A DNA stretch of 64,000 nucleotides. It comes from Lanius collurio. Lineage: Eukaryota > Chordata > Aves > Passeriformes > Laniidae. Location of the stretch: positions 26,411,208 through 26,475,207 of the forward strand of contig JACBWW010000007.1 of assembly GCA_020086605.1 (NCBI GenBank). The letters run 5' to 3'. The notes beneath the pieces were generated by a model. It saw only the letters and a program-made list of their open reading frames with translations. It did not search any database and was not told where the DNA came from. Position 1 is the stretch's first letter, and each line of letters opens with the position of its first letter. This document shows, one piece after another, positions 1-12,000 of this stretch. A program made the position numbers and the translations under genes.

Positions 1-3000
1 ATTAATAATTCTGAGTGCAATTTTCATAATTAATTTTATCAAAAAAACCCCTTTGATTCAGTGCTTTGACTTGTGGAAGCTCTTGCAAGATGCTCTCAGC
101 TCTGAAGTGTGTCCTAGAGTACTTTTTCTTCTATTCAGATGGCAGTGGAGTGTCAGGAATGTCACATTCTGTGTGTGCAGATGTGTAATAGCATTCATGA
201 TCTTCTGTGATGACACAGGTTTTTTTGGAGCTCTCTGACTATAACAGATCTCAAATAAGACTCAAATAAGTGATTGTTCTGAGTAAATTGTCTACACTAT
301 TGTTTTCCCACTGCAAACAGAACAGATCCATTTTTAAACAGGCTGGATAAAAATGACACAGAATTCAATGAGGGGGAAAAAAGACAATTTCAATTATATT
401 TTCCCTGATATTTCCTGAACACTTCTCTTTTTTTTTTTAATTTTCTTTTTTTTTTTTAATTGCACAGTTCTTTCTATTCAAGAACAGACAAAGCTTTGGA
501 AAGTGTTTCCTCCCATTAATAAACATGGGAATAATACACAATCATTCACTTAATGTTTTGTCTCTTACACAGCTACAAAAGGGGCAGAGCTTGGGAAAAC
601 TTTGATAGGGCATTTCTCCAAGCCTCAGTTGAAGAGAGCTGTGCTTTTGTTTCTTAGATTTCAGATGCTAATTGCAGCAGGATACTTGTCCAGTGCATTA
701 GTGAAAGCTTTCAGTAGGACAAAAGTGCTTCAGCAGTCAATATTCACGGTTGAGCAGATGAGCTGGAGCCTCAGTATTTTACTGGGGAATGTGGTGCTGT
801 CTGCCTGATGAGCCATTGTGGGGGATTCATGACCTCTCATGGTCATTAGAGGGCCCATGTAAAATTTTGTGAAGAGGCACTGTCAATCCAATACAGATGA
901 TAGCAGCCTGACTCCTGAAACTCTCACTGCAGCTTCAGCCATATGCAGTATTTTTGCTGTCTTAGATTATGATTTAGAGAACATTTACAAGATACTTCAC
1001 TTCAGAGCAAGCAGAACAGCAGCAGCAAGTAGGGCAGCGCTTGAGCAAGGTCTCACATACATGTGTCCTTGGAGGAACAGCCTTTGGAAGGACCATGATT
1101 TACAAGACACTCTTGCCCAAATAGGCTGATGTTTTGGGGGATTTCACAGGCCATTCTATCCATCTTTCAGCTCACCTGCTTTCTGTGCACTTGGTCCCAC
1201 TCCCCTGCTCTTGGGGCTGCCTGTAACCTTATCTACTACCAGCACAAACAGGCATGACCTAGGCCAAGAGGGAGATTTCAGGCAGCTTCTGCTTAAGCAG
1301 AAAACTGCTTCTCCCCTACCATGTCCCTCATCCCATGGCTCCTGTTTAAACCTTAGCTGAAACCAGATCGTGGTGAATGCGCTGCTGCTGATGCTGCCAT
1401 GAAGCAGAGGCCTGTCTGGAGGGAACCCTGCTGCCTTTTCTCTCCCTCTGCTCTTGGGGGCCCATTCCCCAAGGCACTGGGATCCCTGAGTTACTGCTTC
1501 TGGTGTAGTGCTACTCAGGGAAAAAGAAATGTCTGAGGTCAGAGGGAATCTGCACTCATGTCCTTAATTAATACAGTGCTTTGAGACTGGAAAGGTTCTA
1601 CTTAATAGGACACATAAGAAATAAGACATTTATTTTCTAGAGCCTTCTGTTGTAAACTGCAATGTCAGCTAAAATGTGTGTGTTTTTAAATTTAGCTTTC
1701 ATACTATATCAATTGCAGAGCCAGTCACATTTTCCCTGTGGTAATATTACTAAAGTAATTCTCAGCTGAGCCATAGCCTTATTATGTGTCTCATCACTCT
1801 TTGGTAACTGGAAACATACCACGGATACTATGCATGTACCGGAAATGAGGAATTATAGGAAAGGGTTGTCTCATCCTTGAGAATGACAAAGTATTTTCCT
1901 GTTAAGAACATCAACCACAGACTGTCTTTTGGAGTAATTCACAGTCAAAAGGTTCTCAAACCAGTTTTAGTGATCCACCTCCCCTTTAATAGCCCCAAAG
2001 TGCCTGCATTATGCTCATGGTGGATTCAGACTTTTTTTATCTATTTCAAGTGCAGCAATTAAAAACATTAGATCACAACCACGGTTAGGGTGGGGTGAGA
2101 GGAAGATATGCATGTTGCTCCACATTTCACTTCAGTCTCATGCCAGCCCTATTCTGGGCAGCACTATGAGCGAATGCCATCTAAAATGGTTTTGTTTTAC
2201 TGAAGTGCCTATCACTGTTTCATTGTTCATTTTGTTTTCAGCATTATTCCTGCCCATTGCTGAATGCTCCTGTGAGAACGAGATGCCATCTTGTGGTTGG
2301 ATTTTCATCTCACAAACCTGACCTTGCTTTTCCAAGAAACTAGTTCAGCTGTCTTGAGAGCTTGAGAATGCAAAATAACTAAACTGGTATTTTTAGATTT
2401 CATTATGAACTCAAGTCCTCCACTATGACCTACAGGCTTTTACAATAAAAACTGGATGGTTTTGAGGTAAAATTGACTGCTATTAATCATCATGTAGAAT
2501 CTGATATTTGGAGATAATAATTTTTAAGTTATTGAAATAAAATGCTGATATGAGCAAATTCCTCTTTTCCAAAGTGGAGCAAACGTATTCATTTTGGAAA
2601 GTGTAATGATTTTGTGCAGCTGCTTGGAAAAAGGTGGTGCAAGCATTTTTCAGGAGAAAGTTTAAGTTTTCCATAATTTAGAATAAAATAAATAGCACTT
2701 AGGACTACCTCATGTTTTCCACCCAGCTTCTCAACCAGGTTAAAAGCTGAGTAATAAGAATACCAAAAACCAAAATCTGCTTGGAGTATAAAGTTTATAG
2801 ACTTTGGGAATACTTACTTAAATACAGATTTTTGTACAGTTGGTTATTCAAGAATTGCCCACAAAATTAAAATCTATTGCTTTTGAGATGCTACTCCCAG
2901 TGCTCTGATATATTTTGTGCAACATAAAGATCCACTTACTTATTCTATCATTTTCAGAAAATGAAGGAAAAGCCAAGGGTATGATTGCAGAAATCATCTA

Positions 3001-5683
3001 GCAATAGAGGATAACTGCTATCAAGGTTTCTTCACAACAGCTTTACCATGAGCTCTGTAGGCTGAACAGTAGAGCCCTAATTATGTCAGAAACAACTCCA
3101 GTCTCTGAACAGCTAAGGAATGGAAAGCAATAACATGGATATAATGCTGCTTTACCTCCCACTCCTTTTGGGCTACAAGTTTGGTCCAGCTTGGTTCTAA
3201 GAAACAGTTTACATCTATTGGACCTGACCTCAGGGTGCAGCTGTGGACAGACAGTGGCTGTGTTGGGGCCAAATGGACTCAACGGGCATGCTGACCATGG
3301 ACACGTGTCTCTACTCAAAAATGAAGCATGCCCAGAAACTTCCCTGGGAGTCAGGACTGCCTGCTGTGGGACAGCCCATGTCTGTGCCAGTATCACTATC
3401 TGGCTGGCAGATGGAGGCAGCTGTAGGCACACTGCCCACTAGCCACGGCCACCCTGCTGCCTTCACTGCCAGACTGTGCCTGGAAGCTGCTCTGGGGAGC
3501 ACTTGCTCAGCCACAATGGGAGTCAGGGCAGATTTGGGTAGGCACCTGTGGTCCTGTACTCAGGAACCTGCTTGGATTGACAAACATCAAGTAGTAGAGG
3601 AGCTGTGTATGTGGCCAGGGGAGGAACAGAGTGGCATGGGTTGTTACAGACTGTTTATTTGTCATCTGGTGTAATTCTGTGCCTTGCACAGGAAAAGACC
3701 CCCAGACCTGAGGAGCTTGCAGGCTGAGGGGAGAGAGGCAAAGGTTCAGGGATGGAAATACCTGGCCAAAGCTGCCGATACAGCCTTTGGCAGTGCTGTG
3801 ACCAAAACCCACCCGTGCAAAGTGGAACATGCAGCCAGCACCCACAGGTGCCCCTGGCCCAATCAGCACCTGGCCTTGTGCCCCAGCTGAGCAGAAGGAT
3901 GCAGGGAGGGCTTGCCACTTCCATGTCATGTCCACCTGCATGCTGGAAGGCGGGTGATCCAGACAAGTTAGAAGACTGGGGGAGTGGGATGGTCTCCCAG
4001 GCCAGCCATGTAATAGCTCTAGACAACACATGCTGCTACGTCTTAACTGGTGTCAATTTGTGGAGGAACATAACAAGTAAAAGTGCGAGTGTAAGCAGAG
4101 GATTAAGTGAAGAAAGAGCCTCTATGCTACTGCAAATTGATTTTTTTTTTTTTTTTGCAGCAAAGAGGCTTTTATTCTTACTGCATTGCAATGAGGGCTT
4201 CAAAGCCCATTTAAGTGCCTGTTTGCCTTTCCTTTTACTCTGCATTGCAGCTGGCATGACCAAGGAAAACAGCTTGCTCTGAATGCACATTAAGACTTGG
4301 CCAGTGTATGTGTCAAGCAGATGTGCTACAGCACCATTTCATAGCCAGCAAGCATCAGGATCAGAGAAGAATGTGGAGGACACAATGGCAGTTCCATTTC
4401 TCCTGGGTGCATCCTTATCCATGTCAGCCAAGGCACAGCTGTTGGCACTCTAGGCTTTACTCAGACACGCCATGGGAAAAGGGATGGAACCAAAGGAAAT
4501 GCAAACTGCCAGAGCTGGGTTATTGAGATCTGATTGACCTCTTTCTTCTGTAGAATTTCTCTACATCCATATAAATTTTGAAAATTATATGAAACAGGCA
4601 TGAAATTTTGTACTGGGTGTTGGTTTTTTCTTCTTTGCTCTTTTTTTTAATGAGCTGCTACATGGATTGATATTATAAAAGAAAAGTGAAGAAAATGCAT
4701 TTTTATTTTTTTACAAGTGATCCATTCCTCTCCTCCCTTTAACTGTCATATTTGACAAGTAGCAAATAGAGCAGCACTGCTTCCTGCCTCGAGTCAGCTC
4801 AGGAGCACGCACTACTGCAAAATCAGCATGATCAGGAACTGAACTGTCTATAAATATCAGGTGTATTTTTCACAGACTGCAGAGGTGAAAGGAACCCCTG
4901 TATTTTTTCACTCTGGTCTTCTGCATAAACAGGGCATAAAGCTGTTCTCTCCAACTAGATGAGAGCCTGTTTTGAAAGACATTTAATTTCATTTTTGGAG
5001 CCTGTGCATTTCCCCTAACAAATCATTCCAGCTGTTAATTACCTTATTTCAAGGAAATTCTGTCCTATTTCAAGTCCGAGTTTATCAGGCAGAGTTCAGC
5101 TTCTAGCTGCTGAGTCCTGGTAACCTGCTGTCTGCAGAATGGAAGAGCCAGGCCGGGGGAGCTGTGTCGTTTTCCCAGGGGGAAAGAGGAAATGTGTGGG
5201 TGTTGCTCCTGTATCACTAAAAATGTAAATAGGCAGCCCCAGACAATGCTGATAGCAGATTGCAACCCTATTAAAGTTTTTCTCCTCCCTTTTTCCCATG
5301 AATTCATGGTAAAAATGGTAAAAGTAACTCCCAAACCAGCACTTTTTCACATGTAAATAACCATCTAAAAAGACTGTAAGATCTCTTACCCTTTCTCAAA
5401 CAAGCTGAATGACTCAGTTCTAGAAATCCCTTCCTCATTCTGGATCCTTGTTTGTGTCCTTTCTTTAAATCCCCACTCTTCAACATCCTCCTTGGCAACA
5501 CACTATTCTAACAGCAGTCTTACAATTGCCACATACGGAACCAATATAACCTTCCAGCCCTAGCCTGACATTTCTTTTTATGTGTTGATTTTTCTGTGTT
5601 ACAGTCACCACCAAGCCCTTTCCCAACTCACTGCTTTCTGTGAGAAGCAGTCTTTTCTCTCAGCTGACACTGATGCCTTTTCC
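1..5683. other. Unique non-coding DNA, no gene seen
   Basis: AT-rich single-copy-looking sequence. Open frames are all short and lack recognisable protein motifs. Two poly-T tracts in near-duplicate context lie at about 426-464, and a poly-T run at about 4140-4157. The stretch 3100-4030 is richer in G+C and has long frames on both strands at once, which is the expected effect of fewer TA-containing stops rather than a sign of coding. No splice-flanked exon or repeat family was recognised. Confidence 0.6.
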
Positions 5684-5686
5684 TGG

Positions 5687-6075
5687 TGTTAAAATCAAGA
5701 GTCGAACACGGTTAGAAGGGGAAAAAGGGATTTAACCTTGGTATTTATTTTAAGGATCCTTAAGTGCACACGCTCAGGTCAGGTGCACCAAAATGCACCC
5801 CGCATTGCCCACAACAATGCACCTGCAATGCACACCCCAAAAAGATCAGGTATAACATTACAGGTCTTACTAATTAGCATATCTATCAAAAATTCCCCAA
5901 TGAATTTTAGCCCCGCTCCCCGAGGAACCTTCCCCTGGATGGTTCTATCTTAGTTTACAGGATGTGTTCTGGAGAGGACCTTGGGGTCTGGGGCACATTA
6001 TCCTCTACTTACAAAGCTTCTAAAATATTTAGTCTTCTAGTTTGACAAACAAGTCCAAGAATGTAGGCAAAAGCA
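5687..6075 (-). mobile_element. Probable solo LTR of an endogenous retrovirus, minus strand
   Basis: Read on the minus strand, the stretch contains an AATAAA polyadenylation signal (5744-5749 on the plus strand) followed by about 57 bases up to a terminal ...TTAACA, as in the R/U5 part of an LTR. Upstream lies a GC-richer U3-like part with repeated GCAC/TGCA words around 5765-5845. A possible edge pair is TGTT at 5687 and AGCA at 6075, flanked by CCTGG and CCAGG (4 of 5 bases alike), but this is weak. No gag or pol fragment is attached. The family was not identified; boundaries are approximate. Confidence 0.45.
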
Positions 6076-6406
6076 CCAGGAACAGAAGCTGCAAAAAGGC
6101 ATGAAAGGGGTATAAAATAAAAAGCAAAAAGTGTTCATGGTATCAACACAGAACATGGACATACATCTGACAGGGTGGGTGCAAAGTCTCTCCAAAGACA
6201 GACCTTCCTGCAGCAGTGATTGTCCCCAGGCCAGGCCTGTGACATCCTCAGTCCTTCCTTGGCTGGTCACACAGAACTGTGAGTGCAGGCCTTGTTCCCT
6301 GGTGGTCTCTAATGGGTTAAGCCCCTCTGACATTTCTGCTGAAGTTTGCATTTCTGCTTCTCTCTGAATCCCAATATCCTGTCACTGATTATGATTTCAC
6401 ACTTAC
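6076..6406. other. Unassigned non-coding DNA between LTR and CR1
   Basis: No gene or known repeat recognised. An overlapping frame is open on each strand, neither with recognisable motifs. Confidence 0.5.
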
Positions 6407-6634
6407 ACATTGATATTAGGAAGAAGTTTGTAACTGTGAGGGTGGTGAGGCACTGGAACAAGTTGTCCAGAAAAACTGTGGATGCCCCAACGCAGGAAGT
6501 GTTCAAGGTCAGGCTGGATGGAGCTCGGAGCAACCTGATCTAGTGAAAGATGTCCCTACCAAGGGCAGGGGGGTTGGATTAAATGACCTTTAAAGGTCCC
6601 TTCCAGCCCAAACCATTGTGTGATTCTGTGATTT
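6407..6634 (+). mobile_element. CR1 LINE 3' end (5'-truncated)
   Basis: Typical CR1 tail: a segment reading GGAAGAAGTTTGTAACTGTG, then GTGGTGAGGCACTGGAACA, GTGGATGCCCCA, GGAAGTGTTCAAGG and GGTCCCTTCCAGCCCAAACC, closing with an ATTCTGTG-type octamer near 6620-6632. It covers only the last ~230 bases of the element, the usual result of incomplete reverse transcription from the 3' end. Non-coding and immobile. No target duplication is expected for CR1 and none was found. Confidence 0.93.
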
Positions 6635-7719
6635 ATGAAGAGATGTGCAAGCTGTATTGAGTGACCTGAGAAGCTTTTAGCAGTCTAAAACCAGAGAGAA
6701 ATACTTAATGTGGGTACCACCAGCACACAGCAGCTTGGGGACCCCACAGCCTCTGGCACCCAGACACCCACCACAGCTTTCAGGGGAGAATCCTGTGGCA
6801 GTATAACCTGTCTGAGTACAGTCACAGAGTTTGTACCAGACAGAGCCATGCTTCCCTGCTTAGAGTTTAGTTTGTAGAAGCTGGTCAGAATTATTTTGCA
6901 ACTCTAACAGCATGGATGATACTAACAAGATGCCACTGTAGCATCTTAGTAACTCTGTCTGAAGTGACACTCCTGGAAAAATGAAAACAAAGAAAACTCA
7001 TTGAGTTATTACCATCCTCCCACATGCGAGAACAGATTTCTTGTTCCCACTAGCTAGATTTCTTGGGTAAAAAGCCATCACAAACTAGTTTTCAGATTTT
7101 TTGTTAAGTAATTTTTTAAGTGTATTTAGAAAGAATTATTCTATAATGTTTATCTATAGTGTTTTATAACTGCCAATGTAGAACATTACTTATAAACTGA
7201 AAAATTTCCTGTTATTCCCACTTATTTTATGTTCTAACAAAAAGTCTGACCATTTTGAATATCAAATAGGCATCCACTTCTCTGCTTTCACCTCAGAAGT
7301 ATAACAAATAGTGCACTGTCAGTTCTATTCAGATCCAGCATGAAGGGCTTGTCTCTCACTGTGCCTACTCACAGTCTGAGCTAATCCTTACATAGCACTT
7401 GTCTGTTAATATTTAACAAGCTCCAACACTCTTGGATTCAGTGACCAAAACTGGCTCTTGTAAAGTCAGCCTGTAGCTGGATTCTTTTTTCGTTTCTAAT
7501 GCTTAATCATTGCCACTGTGAAATATTTTTGATTACTTAAAAATTCTGACATGACCTTAATACATCTTTCATAAAGAATTATGGCAGAAGTGGCAAGTTA
7601 GTTTGGCAGTGCAAAATATGAAGATAGTAGTAATATATTATTGGCAGAATTTAGTTACAAATAGGAGATATTTCTTCTACTAATATCTTGTGAGGCAGCT
7701 TTGTACACTGCTTAATTCC
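6635..7719. other. Unique AT-rich non-coding DNA
   Basis: No gene, repeat or RNA gene recognised. AT-rich with several short A/T runs. Confidence 0.6.
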
Positions 7720-8127
7720 TGTGGTAAGGCTTGCCTCTATATGCCTTGGAATATCTCAAACCATCTACAGACAGCTTAGAAATTCTGCAGCTGGGCAGCT
7801 CCACGATAGGCAGTGCTGGCTGTTTGCTACTCACCAGAAGCAGAAGCAAAGAGACTCCAGCTAAATTCCTAGAATCATTTATTTCCCCCGTCCCAAGAGA
7901 CAGAGCATGTCTGATCAGAAGGGGCGGCTGCAAGTCAAGAGGCAGAGCCTCTGCGTGGGCTTAGTTTTGTCAGGGGAGGGGAAAGGGGATACCAGGGGTG
8001 GAGCTGGGATAAACAACCAACCAGATCAGAGCCCGGCTGCTTGAACTGTACCCGCACTTTAAACAAAGGAACATCTCAGAGTCACATGGCCAGGACCCGG
8101 CCAGGGACCCAGGGGTACACCGCAACA
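7720..8127 (-). mobile_element. Probable solo LTR of an endogenous retrovirus, minus strand
   Basis: On the minus strand the order is a GC-rich U3-like part, a TATA-like TTTATCCC (about 8010), a CpG-bearing stretch, an AATAAA signal (7878-7883 on plus), then a U5-like part with TCTCTTTGCTTCTGCTTC and an end ...TTACCACA at 7720. The other edge is near CGCAACACCA at about 8120-8130. It stands out as a GC-rich block in AT-rich surroundings. I could not find a matching target duplication, so the edges are approximate. The family was not identified, and no internal retroviral sequence is attached. Confidence 0.55.
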
Positions 8128-8354
8128 CCAATATAAACATAATTTTATCTTTCAGTTATTATTATTTTATTCATCTTACTTTTATTTGGATATTTTGTGT
8201 TTATTTAATTATTGCTTTCCACTCATTCCTGAACAAACATAAGATATATTTGTCTATAAATAAAATATTATCTGTATTCAGCAATTAATGGAAAGTAACA
8301 CCATTAGTGTTATAAATAAGGGACCAGATTACCAATTTAACAATTATCCATTTA

Positions 8355-8443
8355 TTTTGTACTACATTATAGCCTTGTTTGAATGTAATTTTGTACTACA
8401 TTGTAGCTTTGTTTGAATGTAATTTTGTGCTTTGTTGTAGCTT
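8355..8443 (+). repeat. AT-rich tandem repeat, ~34-bp unit, about 2.5 copies
   Basis: The unit TTTTGTACTACATTATAGCC followed by TTGTTTGAATGTAA is repeated almost exactly, then partly a third time (TTTTGTGCTTTGTTGTAGC). It lies directly before the LTR-like block that follows and may be U3 enhancer repeats of that LTR or an independent minisatellite. Confidence 0.8.
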
Positions 8444-9045
8444 TGTAAGTTAAAATCTCTCTTGTAGTTTAAGAAAGAAACCCTCACGTCGTTGTGAAGG
8501 AACCAGCTTCTTATCAGGCTTGCATTCCAAGGCAAGAATTTACGACCACCACCCCCCCTTACCCCTTCCGAAGCTGGCCTGCCTGGAGAGTAGTAGATAA
8601 GGAAAAGACAGAAGAAAAAAAAAAGAAGAAAAGGGGCTGAATATGCAAACTAGAGCTGCAAAGACCCTTGGGAGTAAAAAAACCCCTAAAAATAATAATT
8701 TAAAACGAGCCAACAAACTTTTAAGAAAAATGAACCAGGCTACTCGATAGGCAATTACTACCTGGCCAGCTTTTGAGCTGTCCAAAAAGGTCACCGTAAC
8801 AAAAAAGTCTATTGGAGCCACTGCCCTGAGGACAGCTAATTACCACCAGGGCCTTCGTATACCCTTTGGTATACAGCCACGCCTTGTGAGGAACGCTTGA
8901 AGGCCCGGCTCTATCACAGGGAGTGGCAGAGCCGAAGTTCCTCCTCCTCCAAGCCGAAGCTGGGGGCAACGAAGCTGGCCGGAGCCCCCACCCGAGCTGA
9001 TCACTTTTAATAAAGGCTTAAAAAGGACCATCAGTCCTACCCTTT
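8444..9045 (+). mobile_element. Probable LTR of an endogenous retrovirus, plus strand
   Basis: A compositionally distinct block with CpG-bearing words, a short hairpin GTATACC-CTTT-GGTATAC at 8857-8874, a GC-rich stretch (8880-9000) and an AATAAA signal at 9009-9014. A possible extent is TGTGAAGG at 8496 to CCATCA at 9033, flanked by GTCGT and GTCCT (4 of 5 alike), but U5 would then be unusually short. The true edges may be wider, including the upstream 34-bp repeats. No gag, pol or env remnant is seen beside it. Confidence 0.5.
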
Positions 9046-12000
9046 TTATTTCAATTAGGACTGTAAATGATTAAACCGCAGAATTTATTTCTTGCAATAA
9101 AACATGAACTAAAACTGTGGTGAAGAAAGTCTCAGGCTACTTTTATAATTTTAAATGTACTTAAATGCTGTATTCATGTCAGGCTCATAATTTAAATGCA
9201 TTCTTTGGTTATCCATTGTAAAAATTATAATCTCAGTAAATTCTCTTGGTAATGCTGCAGAAGCTCCCAAGTAGCTGTATCATAGAAATTGCTCAGCATC
9301 CAAAATGTGACAGAGAAAACAGAATCCTTCTGTTCTTCAGTGCATTTTCAGAAAAACAAAAGGCATCTTAGTTTATCTGGTTGTCATTTATGTGTTGTAT
9401 GCAAAAAAAAAAAAATTAAAAACACTAGTTAACTATGCCATAAATCTGTCTTCATGCTTGTTAATGAACCTGTAGCTGTGGAATCCAGTCCCTGAATATG
9501 TCCTTTCTTCTTCTGTGTCCTTTCTCTTCCTCCGGTCTTAGAAGTGAATGAACTAAAAGGCTGTTGCCTAAAAGCAATAGAAAAAAGGCTACAGTGCAAG
9601 AATGCATTTCCCCCTGCTGTTAGTGGGGAGGATGAGTTTTCACTCTAGCCCTCGAAGTGGAGGACAAACAGTAGTGATGGATCCTCTTTTCTTCCACCCA
9701 CAGTTTATAGACCCTGTCTGGGATGGGAGAAGTGGAGTTCCCACTGTAGAATGTTTGGGCAAGGGAAAAAGGTGCCTTGGATGGTGCCTTGGTGCATTTG
9801 TGGAGCCTTCCTGGCCCACTCCTCGTCACTGCTGCCAGATGCTGCCATAGGCAGCACAGTCTCACTTGGAGATCTGGTTGGAGAGCTGACTGCTTTTGAC
9901 CAAGGAAGGTGGGCAAGGTGTGAGAAGCCCTCTGGAAGGTGTGTGATAAAATCAAGAAGAGTAAAACAGTAGTGAAAAGTTTAAATTGATCAATGTCTAC
10001 CTTGTTCTACTGCTGGTGCAGCTGAGGGAGCCTTAGAGGCCATTGGTGGCCCTGGACCTATGCCCAGGAGACCACTAGTGTGGATCAGGAGTGTTGCAGC
10101 TGGACTGAGAGATTCTCTGTCAGCTTGGGTGTTCTCCCTGCTTGCAGCAGCTGAGGCTGGCTGGGGCTGTGGCTGCACTGCAGGGTGCTCCTGCATTAGT
10201 TCAGCTCAGTGGAGGAGATGTTAATGCAAAACATTCAAGCCCAGACACCCCTTCAGCACAGCACTTTAGAGATCACAAAGCACTTTTGGGTTGCAGGGAC
10301 TGTATTTCCTTGGAAAAACTGAAGGAGTGGTGCTTCTTCAAGAGTGCAGTGAATGTGTCACAGTGGTAGATGTGCTTTTGGTTTACAGAGCTGGGCTAGA
10401 GCTGGAAACATGGCCCATACAGGATGGGTGTAGTATAGGCACCAGGTCCTCAGCACAAGTGTTTCACTCTAGAGACCAGCTCCTATGGATCCACAATACT
10501 TACTGATACAAAAACCTTACGGAAGAGTGCCACCCCCTCAGCTTCCTGCCTGCCCACCCCAGCCCTGTCTCTCTCTGCCAGCCAAGGTCTGAGCTGTGAC
10601 TGGATCACTGAAACAGCCTGGGTCAAGGCTGAGAAGGTGGGTTATATTTTGTCTTGTTTGTCAGGACTGAGAGCACAGTATGTTGCCCTAAACACAGGAA
10701 AGAACAGCTCAATACTGGGGAAGGGCAATCATCACCTTAGTGTTGCTGAGAGTTTGCAGAAACAGCATTTTCCTGCCAGCCTGACAAGAAGCTGTAACAT
10801 ACTTCCAAGACACCTTTTCACATCAGCCTCCCTTCTCTTATTTAGTCCAGTTAGTTGGAGTTTTTGAGGTCAAGTCAGTCAATTTAGGAAAAATACAAAC
10901 ACCATTGACAACTGACAATAGCTGTGCAAAGGTTGATTGGTAGGAGTAGATATTATATTCCTCATTATTCTTCTCTGCCCTGGTACCATGATCCATTCAT
11001 GAGGGCAAAAGTATCTTAATACATTAACTGGAACCTCTGCCAACTCTTGGATTGATATAGTTTGTGGTTGATGAACTCTTGTCCATTATCATTGAATTCC
11101 ATAATAGGTTCTTTCACCAGCTGCTGTTGGGGAAAGCTTGCCAAGTCTGAACTATTTTTTCTTGAGGCTTTACTGTATGCTTCTAAACCCCTGGATGAAG
11201 CCTTGAAGGTTAACAGAGTGACCTCAGAAAATAATTACTGTTTCTCAGTGGACACCCTCTGCATGGCATCTTCCTGGGTTACTCAGTGAAACTGTTGAAG
11301 CCATAAAATCCAGTTACTTTGAAGTATCTCCGAATAGATGATTCCACACACTATAATTATGAACTGAGGTAAGAAAAAGGTGCCTGTTGCAGTGATGAAC
11401 TTGCCTAGATGACTAAAGCAATTTATTTTTTTTTTATTATTTTTGATTATTAAATCTGTTTGATGTGGAAATCAGGATTGAAATATTTCCCCATCAACTT
11501 TCTGAAAATCAGGCAAACTTGCATCTTGCCAGAACAGCTGGAGACAAAATTGGGATGATATGGAAAATGACATAAGTAAAGGATTTTCTGGAGAGGTTTT
11601 GTACAGATAAAGGCCTATTGGTCAAGTGATATTTGTGTAGAAGTCTTACTAGAAGCAGCAGCAAGTATAGTTAGAGGTCATCAAAGCTTCTAAGAGTTCC
11701 ACTCCTTTGTAGATACATGTGCAGTTGTATGTCTGCCTCTTCTCCTAAGAAACAGAGGGAAGGTTTGGGGTTGGGGTTTTTTGTTTTATAACTCTCTTCA
11801 TACCATGTGGGGTTCCTGAAGCCATAGCTTACTGGTTGGTCACTGCTTAATTTATGTCAGGAGGGACTTCACCTTGATAAGAGATAAACTTCAGAAGAAA
11901 AAGAAAAATTATTCTAAAAAAGTAAAATGTCATTTGATTACAGAAATTGGTATTAAAATGCATGAAAATGGAAAAGAAATCTATAAAGTGCAGTTCCCCA

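Noticed and set aside
3507..4282. Overlapping frames of 174 (minus) and 176 (plus) codons
   Set aside because: Both strands are open in a GC-richer patch; neither product has a recognisable domain, and the plus frame runs through a poly-T run.
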